A DNA stretch of 64,000 nucleotides from Clytia hemisphaerica (lineage: Eukaryota; Cnidaria; Hydrozoa; Leptothecata; Clytiidae), in NCBI GenBank assembly GCA_902728285.1, contig CACVBU010001228.1, positions 382,012 through 446,011 on the forward strand, in the 5' to 3' direction. The notes beneath the pieces were generated by a model. The model was not told the DNA's origin. It did no database searches and saw only the letters and a program-made list of their open reading frames with translations. Within the stretch, counting starts at the first letter, position 1. Each line of letters starts with the position of its first letter. Positions 36,230 to 48,600 of this stretch are shown piece by piece. Made by a program: the position numbers and the translations under genes.

Positions 36230-38044
36230 TGACGGCTGCAAACTCCGGTAATTGTCATGTGTCAGCCTTTCTTAATATATCTAACACAAAATTTAAAAGA
36301 GTATACCCTAGTAAGTGCAAGTGCAAACGCAAACCAAATCGGGAAATCAAACCGGAAAGGTCGGGAAATCGAACCCGACTATCGCGATTAATCGGGTTTA
36401 TGCACAATTATAAATGAAAAACACTGATTTTAAGAACCTCCTTAACCGGAGTTTAATTATAACCATAAACATGAACCAAGCCGCTTTCGCTTTCAAACAA
36501 AAAACAACGCGGTTTTGATTGTTTTGACTGAACAGTCAAGTCAGATCGTCACATTCGCCATACCCCTTTAGAGCAGAGCTGGAATGCGCATACAGAATGT
36601 TCTGAGGTTCTAGGAAGGTTGAGAATAGACATTATTAATTCTTAAAAGGAGGCCCTAAAAGGTGTGTATACTATCTAAAAAACAGTCTGAACAGGATAAA
36701 GAGATTAATCAGGCTTTCAAGAGAGCGAAAGGAGGGGACAAAAAAATCCTGTCAACACAGAACTTCATGGACATTTTTGATGGGGCTTAAAGTAATCTCA
36801 TCAAGGAATATTTTATACTTTTACATTTGAAAGTGTAGTGGTTTCGTCTGGTTCTTTTCGTTCTTTTTTGAATGTCAATTTAAAGAATGATGATAGTATC
36901 TTTTGCTCTATGATAAAGTCTATTCTTCTAAAGAATCCTGCGTTATCACACGCATGTGTAATTTGTTGTTCTTTTAAACCACATGCAGTTAATTCCCGTG
37001 GTAAACAAAGAGGGATGAATCGATCCGTAGGAGTGGTACAGTCGGGGTTGTGAACGACGAAATATGTCGTTTTTTATGAAATTTGTCGTTCTTTTTGTCC
37101 CTTTTTAGTAATTCAGGATTCTTTACATAAACCACCTCATATGTGGATATTGGCTCCTGGAGTTATTGATTTTTAATCAAATTGAAAGGTTATTCAAGGC
37201 TTAAAGCTTGAAGTAGCGTCGATGTAATCCTCTCTAAGGGGTGGGACAGGGCGGGGTTAATTGGTTTGCAAACTCACAGGAATGTCTAAAGAGGGGTCGG
37301 TTAACGACTATGGGGGATTAAATTTGGCTATATTTTTACATTTCCAACGTTTTTGCGAAACTCTGAGTGTACAATTTTCAAAATTCAAGATTCATAATTG
37401 CAGATATCATCTCTATACGATTTCATACAATTCAACCGCAAAACTTTGAACGCCGGTTGTCGAAATAAACATCGTCGATCCTTCTTTTCATTGTACAAGT
37501 ACATGGTCTTTTGAGATTTTTGGAATTTTGTCCAAAATTTTTTCAGGATTACGCTAAGCGTCAAATTTTCAATAGGACCTAACTTTGTGGATTTTTGAAC
37601 GCAAGATTTAACCCAAGTGAAATTTTGTTTCATAAAAGTACATATTTGACATTTTTTTGCAATCTGGTTTCGAATAATTCTAGATGTTTATCAAAGATGG
37701 GAAAAGCATATATATGTGCTATCATGTAAATTGATCGCTCTTTTAGCAGACATTTCCAGTAAGATCCTTTCAGTAGATAATAATTTGATAATAATAAAAT
37801 GAAAACAAATTCTTGTGTCATGAAGTCTACTTTCAAGTTAATTTACTTCTTCTTTCTTCATCTATAAAAGTTTTAGACGTTTCTTGGCTAAAAAACATTT
37901 CAAATTTCGACACGTTTTGACCTACAGCTATTTGTTTGTTGTCATTTTATGTTTTGGTTTCGAATTGACAAACTCGGTTTACTAATGAAGCTATAAAACC
38001 ATAGGCGGTTTTAGACCCTGTCGAACTTATCAAAGGAAGAGATT
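36230..38044. other. Intergenic, no gene recognised
   Basis: AT-rich 3' flank of gene E with scattered short ORFs that lack splice or domain support. Confidence 0.4.
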
Positions 38045-38314
38045 TACCTTAAGGGAATAAATTAATGGGAGAATAAATTAATGCGGAATAAATTAATGCG
38101 AATGACACCTCAAAAATTTCATGTTTTGCGGAATTAATTAATACGAATGAGCCACATTTTAAACTTTATTCAGGATAAAATCACAGCAAAATTATTGAAA
38201 ATGCGGAATTTATTAATGCGAATTGACCAATGTTAGGAATTGCGGAATTAAATAATGCGAATTAGGGCCAAATTCGCTTTAATTAATACCGCATTAATTT
38301 ATTACCTTAAGGTA
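38045..38314. mobile_element. TACCTTAAGG-ended inverted-repeat element
   Basis: TACCTTAAGGGAATAAATTA at the left and TAATTTATTACCTTAAGGTA at the right form inverted ends. The interior repeats GCGGAATTAATTAATGCGAAT-type motifs. About 270 bp, non-coding. Confidence 0.7.
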
Positions 38315-38815
38315 TAATAGTAATTTCATTGTCTTTTAACTCCTTCGCATGTTTCGGACGTACTTGTTCTATTGTCTTGAATCCACCAGTGGAAACGTAC
38401 CAAAATAACAAGAATACGTGTAAAAGCTTTCTTTATAAGAATGCTGGTATTTTCTTTATTTCATCAAGGATGCTCTTAACATTTTAGGGAAAATCATCCC
38501 AAAATTGGCTTACATTGTTCCCCTTTGAGAGACTGAATTTCGATGTTTTTGGGACCCTTAGAGAGACTTTCCTCACAATATTTATCCATTTTCACTCGAT
38601 TTTTGTCCAAATTTTGGAAAATCACGACCCTTTGTGAGAGGAAATTTCGATTTTCGAGAATTTTGGACCCTTAAAGAGAGTCAATTTGCTTTATAATGAT
38701 TTTTGTACCCCTTTGAGAGACTTTCGAGGGTTTGAAAATGGGACCCTTATGGCTCGCACATACTTACCCGGCACCCATTTTGCCTAAGTACTCCCCCCGC
38801 CGTATTCTTAGGCTA

Positions 38816-40267
38816 CACAGGAAAAATTTTTCGATTTCCAAGGTTGGAAATTCAATATTTTTGGGTTGGAAATTTTGGTTTTATAATTGAAGGTTGGAAA
38901 TTTGAGCGATTACCTTAAGCTGATTTGGAAAACGTAAATTACCCATAGGTTTTGTAGAATAAACCAATGCCCTTGAAAAATCAAGTGAAAAAAACCCATG
39001 TAGAAATGACAATTTTCCAAGGTTGGTTGGAAAACATGACTTTTTGGGTGGGAAATTTTTATTTTACAAACAGTTTGGGAATTGAAAAAAAAGGTCAAAA
39101 ATCGATGTGAAAATACATATTTTAGTAAATTTGATACCTCAAGTTGAAAAACTAAACTTTTTGGGTTGGAAATTTGTGTTTCTCCAAACAGTTGGAAAAC
39201 GTTAAAAATCCATGTGGAGATTACATTTTTGTGAAATTGAAACTCTTTCGATTGGAAAACTAAGCTTTTTGGGTTGGAAATTTGTGTTTTTTTATTTCCA
39301 AACAGTTTGGAAAACGTTAAAAATCCATGTGGAAATTACGTTTTTCTAACCATTTTCTGCGCATGTCCTTGGGAAAACCACAAGCGATTTTTAGCTCAAA
39401 ACTTTTTTGATGTATAGCTAACCTAGATACTAATGTGAGCAGTCAAGCTGTAAGTTTCCGTCAGGTGAGGCGTCTCTTCGGAGCGGCCTCGGTCAATCGC
39501 AGTGAGTTCGCACAGTGAAGCACATAGGGTACTTGTGTCATAGTTTCAAATAGTGTCCTGCTGAGCTGTGTGAGTGATCTAAGATCAACCACGTATCTGT
39601 GCGAACAATAACGAGAGATTGACCGGGAGCCATCGAGCCTCGGCTAGCGAATGACTGTTCACAAAAACAAAATCCTTGTTTAAGATCTCTTTTCCACATC
39701 TCTGCCATCACTTTTTGGATTTTGCCTTTTTTCAACCTGAATTTTCGAAATTTGCAACCTTGTTTAGCTTGGATTTTGGCTTTTTTCCACCTGGATTTTC
39801 GAATTTTCCAACCACCTTGTATTTCGGCTTTTTTCAACCTAGATTTCCGAAAATTCCAACCTTGTTTGGTTTGGATTTTGGCTTTTTTCCACCTGGATTT
39901 ACGAAAATTCCAACCTTGTTAAATTTGGATTTTTGATTTTTTCAACTTGGATTTTTGAAAATTCCAAGCCATGGAAAATTTGGATTTTGGCTTTTTCCAA
40001 CCTCGATTTTCGAAAATTCCAACCTTGTTTAAGCTTGGATTTTAGCTTTTTTCCAACTAATTTTAAAAAATTCCAACCTTGTTAAATTTGGATTTTTGCT
40101 TTTTTCAACCTGGATTTACGAAAATTCCAAGCCATGGAAAATGCAAAATTTCCAACCTTAGAGAATGTCCCACATTTTCAGGTTGGATTTTCCATTGGAT
40201 TTTATCTTTTTTCCAAATAAGAAAACTTGAAATTTCCAACCTTGGAAATCGAAAATTTTTTCCTGTG
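38816..40267. mobile_element. 1.45-kb CACAGGAAAAA inverted-repeat element with internal repeats
   Basis: CACAGGAAAAATTTTTCGAT followed by TTCCAAGGTTGGAAATT at the left is the reverse complement of AATTTCCAACCTTGGAA and ATCGAAAATTTTTTCCTGTG at the right. The left arm repeats GGGTTGGAAATTTGTGTTT units and the right arm carries about 60-bp units (CAACCTTGTTTAGCTTGGAT then TTTGGCTTTTTTC). A non-repetitive core of about 300 bp lies near 39363-39660. The open frames there come from the repeats. Confidence 0.7.
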
Positions 40268-41395
40268 CTAGGACCCAAACTTAAGCCAAATCTGGCATGC
40301 AAAAATATTGGCAAAATATTGACAACTTTTAGCATTGCTAGGGGATAGTTTGCGATTTACAGGGAAATTGAATTCCCTGATGGTGATATTCTTAGCATAT
40401 TCTTAATATTTTCATTAATTTCTTTTTCATTATGAATATTATTATAAAGCATATTCTTACAAAGAAAGAAAAAAGCGTGTAAGGGCGTGGGCGTGGGCCT
40501 GCTGAAGGGTGCAAAATCTAACAGTCTAAACCATTGATAGACTTCTATCAAATCCCAAATACTGCAATTCATAATATTCATTATTATACGGAAACGCTCA
40601 AAATATTCTGGGCATTTGCCACTAGTTTTATTGTTTCGATTCAAGATTAGTTGCACCAGAGGAATGTAAAGAGATGGAAAAAAATTACTCAAAGTTCAAC
40701 GATCACTTCTATTGAAAATTCTATTGTAAAAACATTGATTAGGTCATTAAATGAAAGTCCAGAAAAGACGGCTCGCCATACAAATCGGACGGTTTCTACA
40801 TGATTTGATGATAAAAATGAAGATTTGTTTTTCCTTTTTTGCCGATTACTAGTTCAATTTTTAAGAATAAGGAGCAATATTTTTACCAATGTATTACAAA
40901 AGAAATACTTAACGCAATGATATTAAATTGGTTCTTGTAAAACTGTCAGAGCTCGAGTAAAATCAAGATGTAGTTATAATTTTCTCGAGCTCTAGCTTTC
41001 CATATTATGGTCATGATGCGGTTATATCAGTAGAATCGCTAGGAAATTCTGAGCAAAAAGATGTAGGTACCTTTTCGTATAGGAGAGGTGTACCCAAAAT
41101 ATAAGCCCTAACAGTTTGCGCATAATCAGGCTTGAAACAAAAGAATTTTGTCACAACACGCTAATTATGCAGATTTTTTATAGCGACAACAAAAGAAACC
41201 TATTTACTCGACATAAACTCCCTTAAGGGCAAGAGAACTGGTATATGACGAGCCATTTTTCCATTGTTTTCAAGAAGCTGTTTTCCATCTCTTTACAATC
41301 CTCTGGTTGCACACACCCTATCTTTTTTGCATGCTTCCGTACAAAACATTACGTCATGAAATATCAGAAATTCTTTAAAGAATGCCTAGTCATAC
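40268..41395. other. Intergenic, no gene recognised
   Basis: A degraded ACACG-family MITE appears near 40380-40480 (ATATTCTTAGCATATTCTTA and AAAAAGCGTGTAAG). The rest shows nothing I can call. Confidence 0.35.
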
Positions 41396-41964
41396 ATAGC
41401 CTGGGTATCCAGACTCAAAATTAAAAAAAAACACTCTTACCTCAACATACAAAATTTCTAAAATTTTAGATTCTGGTGCAACTAAAAAAGTTGGATACAG
41501 TTTGTTTGATACTGCCTGTGAGTGAACCCTTGTTGACAGACTATCAAAACTTTGTAAACCCAGGCAGACACACATAATTAACTTACTATAAAACCTCTTT
41601 TACAAACTCAAAAAACTTTCAAAACTACTTTAAGCTATATCAAAACATCAGCCACATTTATAAAGGCTCTTTTCCAGCGGCCATTTTGTTTAGAAATGAA
41701 CCTGCGTTTTCATTTTCATTTGTTTATCTTTTTTTGCAAGGTCAGCTTTTTCCATAAATTATGCGCGCGCATCGAAAAATATAAAAAAACCCGCGAAAAT
41801 TCTGCTCAATGACTGGTCGCGTACTGACCAATTAGAGACACTCGCATATGCAGGGACAGATATCCCTGCAGACGATACTTGGACCAGACCGTAAACCAGA
41901 GACAAAATATTAAAAAAAAACTAGCTAGACGGTGAAATAGTTTACGTTCTGGATATCCAGGCTA
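41396..41964. mobile_element. hAT-like MITE with 8-bp target duplication
   Basis: The ends TAGCCTGGGTATCCAGA and TCTGGATATCCAGGCTA are inverted with one mismatch. The octamer AGTCATAC occurs immediately before (41388-41395) and immediately after (41965-41972), an 8-bp target-site duplication as made by hAT transposases. 569 bp, no coding capacity. Related TATCCAG motifs are near 53810-53900. Confidence 0.8.
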
Positions 41965-42332
41965 AGTCATACAGTAACAGATTCTATATCAAAACGTGAA
42001 ATGACAATTCACTCACGAGGTGTAGTAAACTTCAATCACAACGGGATTAACAGCATCTTGACAAAGATACACAAATGGTTGGTTTAAAAGTTGTTTATAA
42101 TTTGAAAGGCAAATAAAATGAGATAGAAAGAAAAACATGACATCTAATTTATATCCTTTCTTTATAAAATGATGGAAAATATGTAAGTTGGAATAGAGGA
42201 GTGCTTAGTATTACGAGGAACATAACAGACAGATTTGGAAAATATTAAAATGGATGAGAAGAAAATGTTCAATTAGGAGTAGTCAGTGTTTTGAGTAATC
42301 TTTACAAGCTCACTTTTAAATCCTGCTTCCTA

Positions 42333-42582
42333 TACACCTTTTTTCTAAAGTACATCCAAAATTTTTCAAGCATTAGGATGTTCTTAACTTTTTGAGTTTT
42401 AAGCCTAAAAGTGTTCTTAACATATTCTTATCTTTACCATTTTGTGGGTATTTTTGCCCATTTTCCTTTGGTGTTGGTGTTTTAGGGTTAGCAAAGCCTT
42501 AAAATGTTTTTAACTTGTTCTTACCATTTTGGCCATAGAAGCCTTATGTTCTTATATAATTTGTTCTTATAAATAAACGTGT
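42333..42582. mobile_element. ACACG-family MITE (diverged)
   Basis: Starts ACACCTTTTTTCTAAAGTAC and ends TTGTTCTTATAAATAAACGTGT; internal AAGCCTAAAAGTGTTCTTAA motifs match the family. The left end is diverged. Confidence 0.6.
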
Positions 42583-43365
42583 ACTCTAACGTAGCGTAGG
42601 ACGGCATTGGATTTTGAAATTTCTTTAGATATCGAGTCTATGGTATCGTTTCCTATGTTTGAGCTGTGAAAGATCTGTGAAAGATTTTTGGGTTATCAAA
42701 ATAAGACAATGACCAGAGGAGGGTGGGGAGCAAAAGCGGAACAGTCGAAGTTACAGTTTTCCCTGTGCCCTTTTTTTGCTCCCCTCCTCGGTGTCTTGAG
42801 AACGGGCCGCTGGACAATAATCTTTTCTCAGCTTAACAAGTCCCAGGCATGGTCTCAAAACATAAAAATGGAAAAATCAGTCTCTTATATTTTACACCCC
42901 CTTCTCACACACCCGTTAGGATTCTTTGAACCAGTGGGGGTAAAAATAGCGGGCTGAAACTCGATGGGGATTGAAGTTCCCATACTTTTTAAGAATGGGG
43001 ATTTAAATTTTTTTGTTTTCAAGTCATAAAATTCAATGGGCACAGGAAAAATAGCATTACATTTTGCAGTGAGGATTGGATTATTTGATTATTTTCAGTG
43101 GGACAAAAATTGGAAAGTAATTTTCCACTGGGGATGATATTTTGGCCAATTTTTCCAGTGGGAAGGCGTCCCAGTGGGTCTGTGAGAAAGGGGTGTTATT
43201 TTTAAGAAATTTTTATTTGGCTTTTGAACAGTGTTGAAACCCCCCCCCCCTTGAAACGAGAAAACCTTATTTTCAAGGTTGGAGGGGTATGTATGCCAAG
43301 AAGGGTGAGGGAAGGGTGGTGTCAGCAATTCTGTCCAACTCGAAAGATACAGGTAGCAAACCAGT

Positions 43366-43570
43366 ACACGTTTTTTTATAACAGCAAACTATGTAAGAAC
43401 ATTTTAAGGCTTTGCGTATTCGGAAACAACCATTTTAGGAAAATGGGGAAAAATACTCAAAAAATGAAGAAAGTAAGAACATTTTAAGAACATTTTTAGG
43501 CTTAGAATCCAAAAAGTTAAGAACATCCAAAGGCTTCAAATATTTTGGATGTTCTTATAAAAAAACGTGT
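43366..43570. mobile_element. ACACGTTTTTTTATA MITE
   Basis: 205 bp with clean inverted ends ACACGTTTTTTTATAACAGC and GGATGTTCTTATAAAAAAACGTGT and the family's TTAAGAACATTTTTAGGCTT core. Confidence 0.8.
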
Positions 43571-43908
43571 AGACCTAAAAAAACTAAAGAAGATCATAAC
43601 AGATTATTTAAAAGAATCATTAACATCGTTTACAGCCTTACTTAATTTGTCATGGGAAAACATTTAAGGAACTTGCAATACATAAAGAAGCAGAAAAGCT
43701 GTCGTGTTTTTTTTGTAAGCATAAAATGGGGAAATATAAACTAAGCCTCACTATATAATCAATGTTCTAGTCTTTCCGATTTTTGAGCATGAAAATGCTT
43801 ATTTCATGCACTTTTACTTACTATGAAAGTTCTAGTGAGCCCTAAAAACTTTGAATATTTGGTGTCAGTATTGTGTCTTTCGACTACGACATAAGCCTCT
43901 TGGTGTTC

Positions 43909-44539
43909 TTAACCCTTTAAGTGCCGATGTCGTATATATACGACATGGGCTATATAGGAGGGCGAAGCCCTCCTGTAATGCCCAGTTTGAGTTAGAAATC
44001 GTTATTTTTGGTCGAACTCGTAGGAATTAGATTGTCCTTTATGGTCAAGCAAAAAGAATTTCAAAAATGAGTCTTTCCAGCGAGATTTTAAGCAAAAAAG
44101 TCAAAAAAATGCAAAAAATTGACAAAAATTCACTTTTTTGAGATTCTGACCGTTTTTTGACTATTTTTGGTCAACGAGTGATCCAAGAACCTCCAAATTT
44201 GGCCCTGTTTTACTTTATTCTGTCTTCTAGTGAATTGATTTGAACTGGGCCACTGGGCACCTTTCCATCAGTTCAGTCAGGTCCGCGCAGCGGGCCTGAC
44301 TGCTTTAATTCCCCTAACGTACCCCCCCCCCCTTGGCCGCCGCCCACACCACCACCCTTCCTCCTCAATCGGGCGGCGCCGAAGGCGCCCAAAAGAAAGA
44401 GGAGACTCTAAGCTATCCAACGAGCTATATACGAGCTTCTAATTCTTTTCTAGATCAGGAGATATAAGCCCTTAAGTTTTGAACTAGCGATTTTTAAAAA
44501 AAAACTTAGAAAAAAAGACCCTGGCACTCAAAGGGTTAA
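43909..44539. mobile_element. piggyBac-like MITE, copy 1 (TTAA target)
   Basis: TTAA, then CCCTTTAAGTGCCGATGTCG at the left; GGCACTCAAAGGG then TTAA at the right. The ends are inverted repeats and TTAA flanks both sides, as in piggyBac-type insertion. A perfect palindrome GTCGTATATATACGAC and a GAGGGCGAAGCCCTC palindrome lie next to the left end. About 630 bp, non-coding, nearly identical to copy 2. Confidence 0.82.
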
Positions 44540-44659
44540 AGAAAAATTACAAAAATTATTTTTTTTCTTAAATTTCTCAATTTTTGGCCTAAACTCACTC
44601 AAAAATGCTGAAAAAAACAAACCAAAAAATCACATTTTCAATTTTTTTTTTCACTTTGT

Positions 44660-45290
44660 TTAACCCTTTAAGTGCCGATGTCGTATATATACGACATGGG
44701 CTATATAGGAGGGCGAAGCCCTCCTGTAATGCCCAGTTTTGAGTTAGAAATCGTTATTTTTGTCGTCGAACTCGTAGGAATTAGATTGTCCTTTATGGTC
44801 AAGCAAAAAGAATTTCAAAAAATGAGTCTTTCCAGCGAGATTTTTAGCAAAAAAAAGTCAAAAAAATGCAAAAATTGACAAAAAATTCACTTTTTGAGAT
44901 TCTGACCGTTTTTTTGAGACTATTTTTGGTCAACGAGTGATCCAAGAACCTCCAAATTTGGCCCTGTTTTACTTTATTCTGTCTTCTAGTGAATTGATTT
45001 GAACTGGGCCACTGGGCACCTTTCCATCAGTTCAGTCAGGTCCGCGCAGCGGGCCTGACTGCTTTAATTCCCCTAACGTACCCCCCCCCCTTGGCCGCCG
45101 CCCACCACGCCCTTCCTCAATCGGGCGGCGCCGAAGGCGCCCAAAAGAAAGAGGAGACTCTAAGCTATCCAACGAGCTATATACGAGCTTCTAATTCTTT
45201 CTAGATCAGGAGATATAAGCCCTTAAAGTTTGAACTAGCGATTTTTAAAAAAAAACTTAGAAAAAAAGACCCTGGCACTCAAAGGGTTAA
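44660..45290. mobile_element. piggyBac-like MITE, copy 2 (TTAA target)
   Basis: Same ends, palindromes and interior as 43909-44539, separated by only 120 bp and in the same orientation. Differences are mainly short homopolymer indels (A, T, C runs). TTAA flanks both ends. The 120-bp spacer and outer flanks look like parts of an ACACG-family MITE that the insertions interrupted. Confidence 0.82.
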
Positions 45291-45619
45291 AGAAAAAACA
45301 TTTAAAAGATCAAGGTAATTAGCTGGTTTAACTGAGGTTAGAGAGCTATCTAATTTGATTGAGATTCAATTAAATTATAATGAAAATAATTTTTCTTGTT
45401 AGAAGTGTATATAAAAATTTGATGGAAAAAAAAAAAGATTTGAAACAAGGATAAGAGCAGATTCAGAAGGCTTACAGCGTCTCATCGTTTAGGACGAAAC
45501 TGACGTAAAAATCACAAATCAATCTTGTTGCTGTTGTGAGTGAGATCACTAGGTATTGAGGGAATATTGTTTGTGCGTTGGTTCGAAGAAAGAAAAAGGA
45601 ATATTTAAATCCTTTCATT

Positions 45620-48600
45620 ATGTCGTTCTTTCAGCAAGTTTTAAATTCGGTAAGTCATGGGTATTTATGATATTTAAGGAGGACACCATTTATAGATTAT
45701 GAACGTGTCTGTCAATTTTGAGACAATAAAGACAGGTCAGGTTGAAGTAGATGTCATCAATATATAAAATTATACATATGAAAGTTGTTTTTATGTCTTA
45801 AGGGTGGAATAAAGAAAGATGTGTGGCTAACTGGAGAAGCTACAACAATGGGTCATACTAACCCTTTCCGTGCCGACATGCGAGATTTCGACCTATTTGC
45901 CGGAAATTTATAATTTTTTACTAGATTTGAAATAAAAAAAAAAGAAAATTTGGAAACTTTTCGATATTGAAAAAAATAACTATTCTACAATTTTTAACTC
46001 AAAATCAAAGTCTTTGGCTAATACTTCTTATCTTACTCAGAAAATGAAGTGAAAATCGCTACGTTTTGCCAATTTCGGCATATGCCGACATCCGGCAAAT
46101 AGGTCGAGGGTGTAAAAAAGGCACGGCAGTTAAAGGGCTAAGGACTAGAATTCTTTCAAATATTTGTACAACGGGCTCTAAATCTTAAGATGTAAAAAAA
46201 TATCGAAGAAACACAAGAATATTCTAAAATCATTCATGTGTTATTAGGTTCTTATACTAACGTTAACAAATAAGTCTTAATTATCAAAATCCTAGCGACA
46301 TTCTAACAGTTCCCTGACAGCTTCCTTTTCGAAATGACTTTTCATGTCATAGTTCAAAATCTATATCTATATTAGACTTCCAGGGTTAAAATTTACAATA
46401 GAAATGCGTCAATCGAGCCAATATAGGTATTGAATTGATATATAACACCGAATCGATAATGAATTTTTAACACTTTTATATGAAAATCTATGAAAAGGGA
46501 TCTTCTTGTATTGCCGGAAAAAAACTTGAATAAGCAATTATTGAGATGTGATTGTAGATTCTATACGTACATTGCAGTTAAGGGTATCAAGAGCTTTTTT
46601 TAATTTTCGAAGAAGAAGAAAATATCAATAGTGGGAAATAAAGATGTCATTTCGAGTAAGCATTAAACTCTTGGAAAATTTCAAATATGCCTAATATTTA
46701 GATGAAGTTTAGAAAATTAATTGCTATACAGTTCAGTGTCTCAAGACAAAGTAAAATCCTTATGACACATGCCGGGGGGGGGTACTAGGGTTGGTGAATG
46801 AGGGGTATGCGCGGACGAGACCTCCGAAAACCGACCCTTAGAGAGACCAAATTTTAGTGAAAAAGTGACCCTTAGAGAGACTTTTTCGAAAAATTTTCTC
46901 TGATTTTCAAAAATTTCCTACCCTTAGTGAGACTTTTTTGTAATTTTTTCTCTCAAAATCAAATTTTTTTTCTAAAAATCGTAATTTTTCCCACCCTTAG
47001 AGAGACTACTTTGAAATTTTCTGATTTTTTTTTTGTAACCCTTAGAGAGATTGATTTTGAAAGTGAACCCCCCCGACCTTACCGTCCGCACATCCCAGCA
47101 CCTATTGCCTAAGTACCCCCCCCCCCCCCGGAAAACCAAACAATTTTATGACTTGTATACTTAATATTTCAATCTTCTTGGAAATTGAATATCTATTGAT
47201 TGAATAAAGAATTGTAATCATTTCTCACCCAAAATGCGTTGTAAGGATTTAACTTTATATAAAAATGTGTCTGCTTTTTTGGGACACACTGTAGTTCTGT
47301 AATTTTATAAGAAATTGGAGTGGCTTTTGGCGGTATCAGGGTTTAAATAAGAATACATTTAAATAAAAAACATTACTGTTAATTTTAGCAGAAACCTTTC
47401 ATAGAATAATGAAAACCTTAATTTTTAAATAATCAAGTTGCTCGCTCGTTCTGGTACTTTTGTGCTTTTTTATTGTTTAGGTACATATCTTAGATTTTTA
47501 TAGCCTTGTTTGACTAATTTGAGGCATGAGGATATATCCAAATTAAGTCTTCTCAGACCACGTTCACACGCTGCGGTTCAGTTTCGCTCCAAGACGAAAT
47601 GAAGCCATTCTATTTACTGGCTAGAATTGACGTAAAAATTGAATTTAACCAATAGCATGGCTTCATTTCGTTTCGGAGTGAAACGGAACCGTAACGTGTG
47701 AACATTTATCCTTAAATTGTTCTTATTTTTCAGCATGATTGTTCCAATAAAATAGCTCTAACTTTAAAACTTTTTATCTTTTAACAGGACAAATCAAAGC
47801 AAGAGGTCATCCAACGTGAGGAACAAAAACAAAAACAGAAGAAAGAGCGAGATAATTTGGTACGTTTTTTATAAGAACAAACGTTATAAGAACATAAGGG
47901 TTCGATGACCAAAATACTAGGAAAAAGAAAAATATTTTAAGACTTTACAGACTGTAGAACACCGGATTTCTTAAGAAGTTGCACACAAATACACGTTTTT
48001 TTTTAGAACAAACGTTATAAGAACATAAGGCTTCGATGACAAGTTAAGGACAAGTTAAGAACAAGTTAAGAACGGTTTTAGGCTTTGTCGAATCTAAAAC
48101 ACCCAATTTCTTCAGAAGTTGTACATAGATACTCATAAAAAGGTGAAAGTGAGAATATTTTAAAAACATTTTTAGACTTCAACTCAAAAAGTTAAGAACA
48201 TCCAAATACTTCTAACTTTGGACATTCTTATTCAAAAAATGTGTATAAGAACCAATGTGGATCAGCCTCAGTTGCTCTTAAGGCTTAAAAGGGGTCATAA
48301 AACCTTGATAGCCAATTTATTCTTAGGTTTTAGCCGAATTTCGACATCTAATGTGTCTGCTCTTGCGAATTGTTCTTATATAAAAGTGCAAAGACTTTTT
48401 TCAGAGAAATAACGATAGGGGTGCGTCCCCTTTTTGTTCTGAATTCTGGTTTTCCATGAGTAAATTTGTTTGGCTTCTCAAATAACTCAGTTTTTTATGA
48501 GAACGTCAAAGAAACCTTAAAACGCACGAGGAACACAAATTTGTTCGAGTTATGGAAATTTCGAGTTATGGAGTAAGGTTTATAAGGCATTGTTAACTGT

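Noticed and set aside
39538-39936. Overlapping open frames with FGFFPPGF-type repeats
   Set aside because: They come from the tandem units of the inverted-repeat element at 38816-40267.
45803-45912. Possible gene D exon (GGIKKDVWLTGEATTMGHTN)
   Set aside because: The frame runs straight into the MITE at 45858, has no donor, and exons 1 and 2 of gene D already join in phase 0.
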